A stretch of 16,648 nucleotides of DNA, from the NCBI GenBank assembly GCA_005776735.1, contig SXOM01000389.1, positions 1 through 16,648 on the forward strand, in the 5' to 3' direction. The notes under the pieces were generated by a model. The model was given only the letters and a program-made list of their open reading frames with translations, was not told where the DNA came from and did not search any database. Every line of letters begins with the position of its first letter. Within the stretch, counting starts at the first letter, position 1. This DNA comes from Pseudomonadota bacterium (GTDB lineage: Bacteria > Myxococcota_A > UBA796 > SXON01). Position numbers and translations under genes: made by a program. Positions 15,340-16,648 of the stretch are shown in pieces.

Positions 15340-16116
15340 GTGTGGTTCGCCCTGATCTTGCTGAGCGCGCGCGCATACGCCGACTGCGGCGCCGCGCCGA
15401 CCCTCCCCGATCTGGTCGACCTGGCGCGCCGCGCCCGCCTCGACGGCGACGCGGGAACGCTCCTCGCCACGCGCCTGGCCTGCTTGCGCGAACCGCTGGA
15501 TCGGCTGGACGCGGTACTCCTGCACCACGGCCTCGCGATGGCCGCCTGGCAACGGCGCGACGGTCCTGTGCTCGCGGCGGAGCTTCGCGCCGTCCAGGCC
15601 CTCGACCCGGCGTGGCGGCCGCCGGGGACGATGCTCGCGGCGTGGACGGCCATGCCGCCCGCTGAAGCCGGCGGTTCGTTGCCCTGGGAGGGCCTGGTCG
15701 ACGGCGAGGCCGGTCCGCTGCCGCTCGACCGTGCGACCATCGCCCAACGCCTCGAAAATGGCGAGTGGGAAACCCGACTCCTGGTGCCCATGGTCGAGCC
15801 ACCCGCCGGGCTGGCCGTCCCGGCGGAGCGCACCCGCCGGGTGCCGACGCCGGTGCACGTGCGGATCACGCCCAAGCCGCACGTCGCCCCCCTCGTGGTG
15901 GGGGCGGGCCTCGGCGTGGCCAGCCTCGTCGCGTTCGGCATGTCGGTCGCCTGGACCGAAGAGTTCCACGATCTCGACAACCCCGCCGTCCGCACCGAGG
16001 CCGACCTGGTGGACCTCGGCAACCGCGCCAACGCGATGAGCGGGGCGTCGTTCGGACTCGGCGTGCTCAGCCTCGGGTGCTTCGGCGGGGCGTTCGTGAC
16101 GTTCGAAGTACGGTGA
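15340..16116 (+). CDS. Secreted/membrane protein with two C-terminal membrane spans, function unknown
   Basis: This 258-residue protein begins 17 bases after the cytochrome stop. The GTG at 15340 was chosen because it starts a good signal peptide (VWFALILLSARAYA, cleavage before Asp15); no strong ribosome-binding site is seen. Residues 20-105 are helical with an alanine/leucine pattern suggestive of a degenerate TPR-like region (L-A-R-R-A-R-L-D-G-D, L-R-A-V-Q-A-L-D-P-A-W). Two membrane spans follow at about 183-204 and 233-255, joined by an acidic loop. This layout, a signal peptide, repeat-like region and paired C-terminal spans, is seen in many myxobacterial proteins of unknown role. Linkage with the cytochrome suggests a shared transcript; no direct functional link can be shown. 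Confidence 0.72.
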   Translation: MWFALILLSARAYADCGAAPTLPDLVDLARRARLDGDAGTLLATRLACLREPLDRLDAVLLHHGLAMAAWQRRDGPVLAAELRAVQALDPAWRPPGTMLAAWTAMPPAEAGGSLPWEGLVDGEAGPLPLDRATIAQRLENGEWETRLLVPMVEPPAGLAVPAERTRRVPTPVHVRITPKPHVAPLVVGAGLGVASLVAFGMSVAWTEEFHDLDNPAVRTEADLVDLGNRANAMSGASFGLGVLSLGCFGGAFVTFEVR

Positions 16117-16245
16117 CGAGCGGGTCGCCGCCCACCGACCGGGGCCGGTGCAGCCAGACCCTCGCGGTTCGGCGTCCCCGCCGTCGCCGGCAGGACCCGG
16201 GGGTGACCTCGTCCTCGTTCTTCGCACCCGCGTTCGGCCCCCCCC

Positions 16246-16284
16246 GCAAGACGCCGACCCGCGACCCGGGTCGCCGCGTCTTGC
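16246..16284. terminator. Strong inverted repeat between convergent genes, probable bidirectional terminator
   Basis: GCAAGACGC (16246-16254) pairs perfectly with GCGTCTTGC (16276-16284). Inside lies a second palindrome, GCGACCCGGGTCGC (16261-16274). The element sits in the 200-base gap between two converging genes, where a terminator for both is expected. There is no T tract. Nothing else is seen in this gap. Confidence 0.6.
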
Positions 16285-16316
16285 CCGGCCCCGCCCGGAG
16301 TCGGCGTCGGAGTGCG

Positions 16317-16648
16317 TCAGGGGGTCGAAGCCCGCGCGAGCGTCGCCAACAGGTCCTCGTTGTAGGTGGCGACCACCACATCGGCACGGGCCGGGGTGAC
16401 CCAGTTGCGGAGCGGCGCCCGGACGCGGCCCTCGGGCACCTCGCTCAGCGTGAGCACCACGCCGCCCACCCCGGCCGCGAGCAATACCGCCGCGCCGCCG
16501 GCCTGCACGTCCTGGGCGCCGAGGCGCGTCTCCCACCGATGGGTCCCCGCGGGAGCATCGATCGGGCCGAGGTCCGCGAGGAGGAGCGCGCCCGCGACCA
16601 ACGCCACCGCGCCGCCGCCGCCCCACACCGCCCGGACCCGCGCCGCAC
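16317..16648 (-). CDS. Small membrane protein, probably truncated at the window edge
   Basis: The frame is open to the right edge, so the N-terminus is probably outside the window; a GTG at 16628 is the only internal start that would keep the first membrane span. Visible are two hydrophobic segments (AVALVAGALLLADLG and AAVLLAAGVGGVVLTL) separated by a polar stretch with T-H-R-W-E-T-R-L-G-A-Q. A soluble C-terminal tail ends in A-D-V-V-V-A-T-Y-N-E-D-L-L. No family was recognised. It converges on the preceding gene across a strong inverted repeat. Confidence 0.5.
   Translation of the reverse strand, partial: AARVRAVWGGGGAVALVAGALLLADLGPIDAPAGTHRWETRLGAQDVQAGGAAVLLAAGVGGVVLTLSEVPEGRVRAPLRNWVTPARADVVVATYNEDLLATLARASTP

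Overview
The window is a very GC-rich, densely coded stretch of bacterial DNA. It suggests an uncultured member of the Myxococcota (former Deltaproteobacteria) or a close relative. The grounds are indirect: strong G/C bias at third codon positions, many small secreted lipoproteins with Asp-Thr-Gly-rich linkers, a multihaem cytochrome of the Geobacter CxxxxCH type, and a contractile-injection-system baseplate cassette. No rRNA, tRNA or CRISPR array was seen, so the assignment stays an inference.

Layout from left to right. (1) 73-5623, minus strand: three tightly coupled genes of a phage-tail-like contractile injection system. They are a 1170-residue baseplate J-like assembly protein, a 365-residue tail protein of the P2 gpI/TIGR02242 type, and a conserved 313-residue injection-system-associated protein. 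They overlap or abut (ATGA; a 2-base gap with a GTG start), so they look like one operon that may continue beyond position 1. (2) 5707-6420, minus: a secreted, probably lipidated protein of unknown function. (3) 6661-7390, plus: a toxin-antitoxin module (ribbon-helix-helix antitoxin and PIN RNase toxin) with a promoter placed so that its mRNA should be leaderless, followed by the fossil of a second, different PIN toxin. (4) 7408-11639, minus: two paralogous micro-lipoproteins, a branched-chain amino acid aminotransferase (IlvE), and a pair of M16 zinc peptidases. The first-transcribed M16 protein has the catalytic motif and the second lacks it. (5) 11670-13209, plus: a lipoprotein and a SAM-dependent methyltransferase with an N-terminal Cys knuckle, followed by hairpins. 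(6) 13331-16116, plus: a lipoprotein with an octameric DTG repeat, a nine-haem outer-surface cytochrome, and a membrane protein with a signal peptide and two C-terminal membrane spans. (7) 16317 to the right edge, minus: the C-terminal part of a small membrane protein. It converges on the previous gene across a strong inverted repeat.

Functionally the window mixes housekeeping metabolism (ilvE), cell-surface biology (at least six lipoproteins, a cytochrome, periplasmic peptidases) and accessory systems (injection machine, toxin-antitoxin). The most noteworthy points are the baseplate cassette with its uncharacterised third gene, the leaderless toxin-antitoxin promoter embedded in a 13-bp tandem repeat, the PIN-toxin fossil, and a new-looking pair of micro-lipoproteins with a shared Cys spacing.
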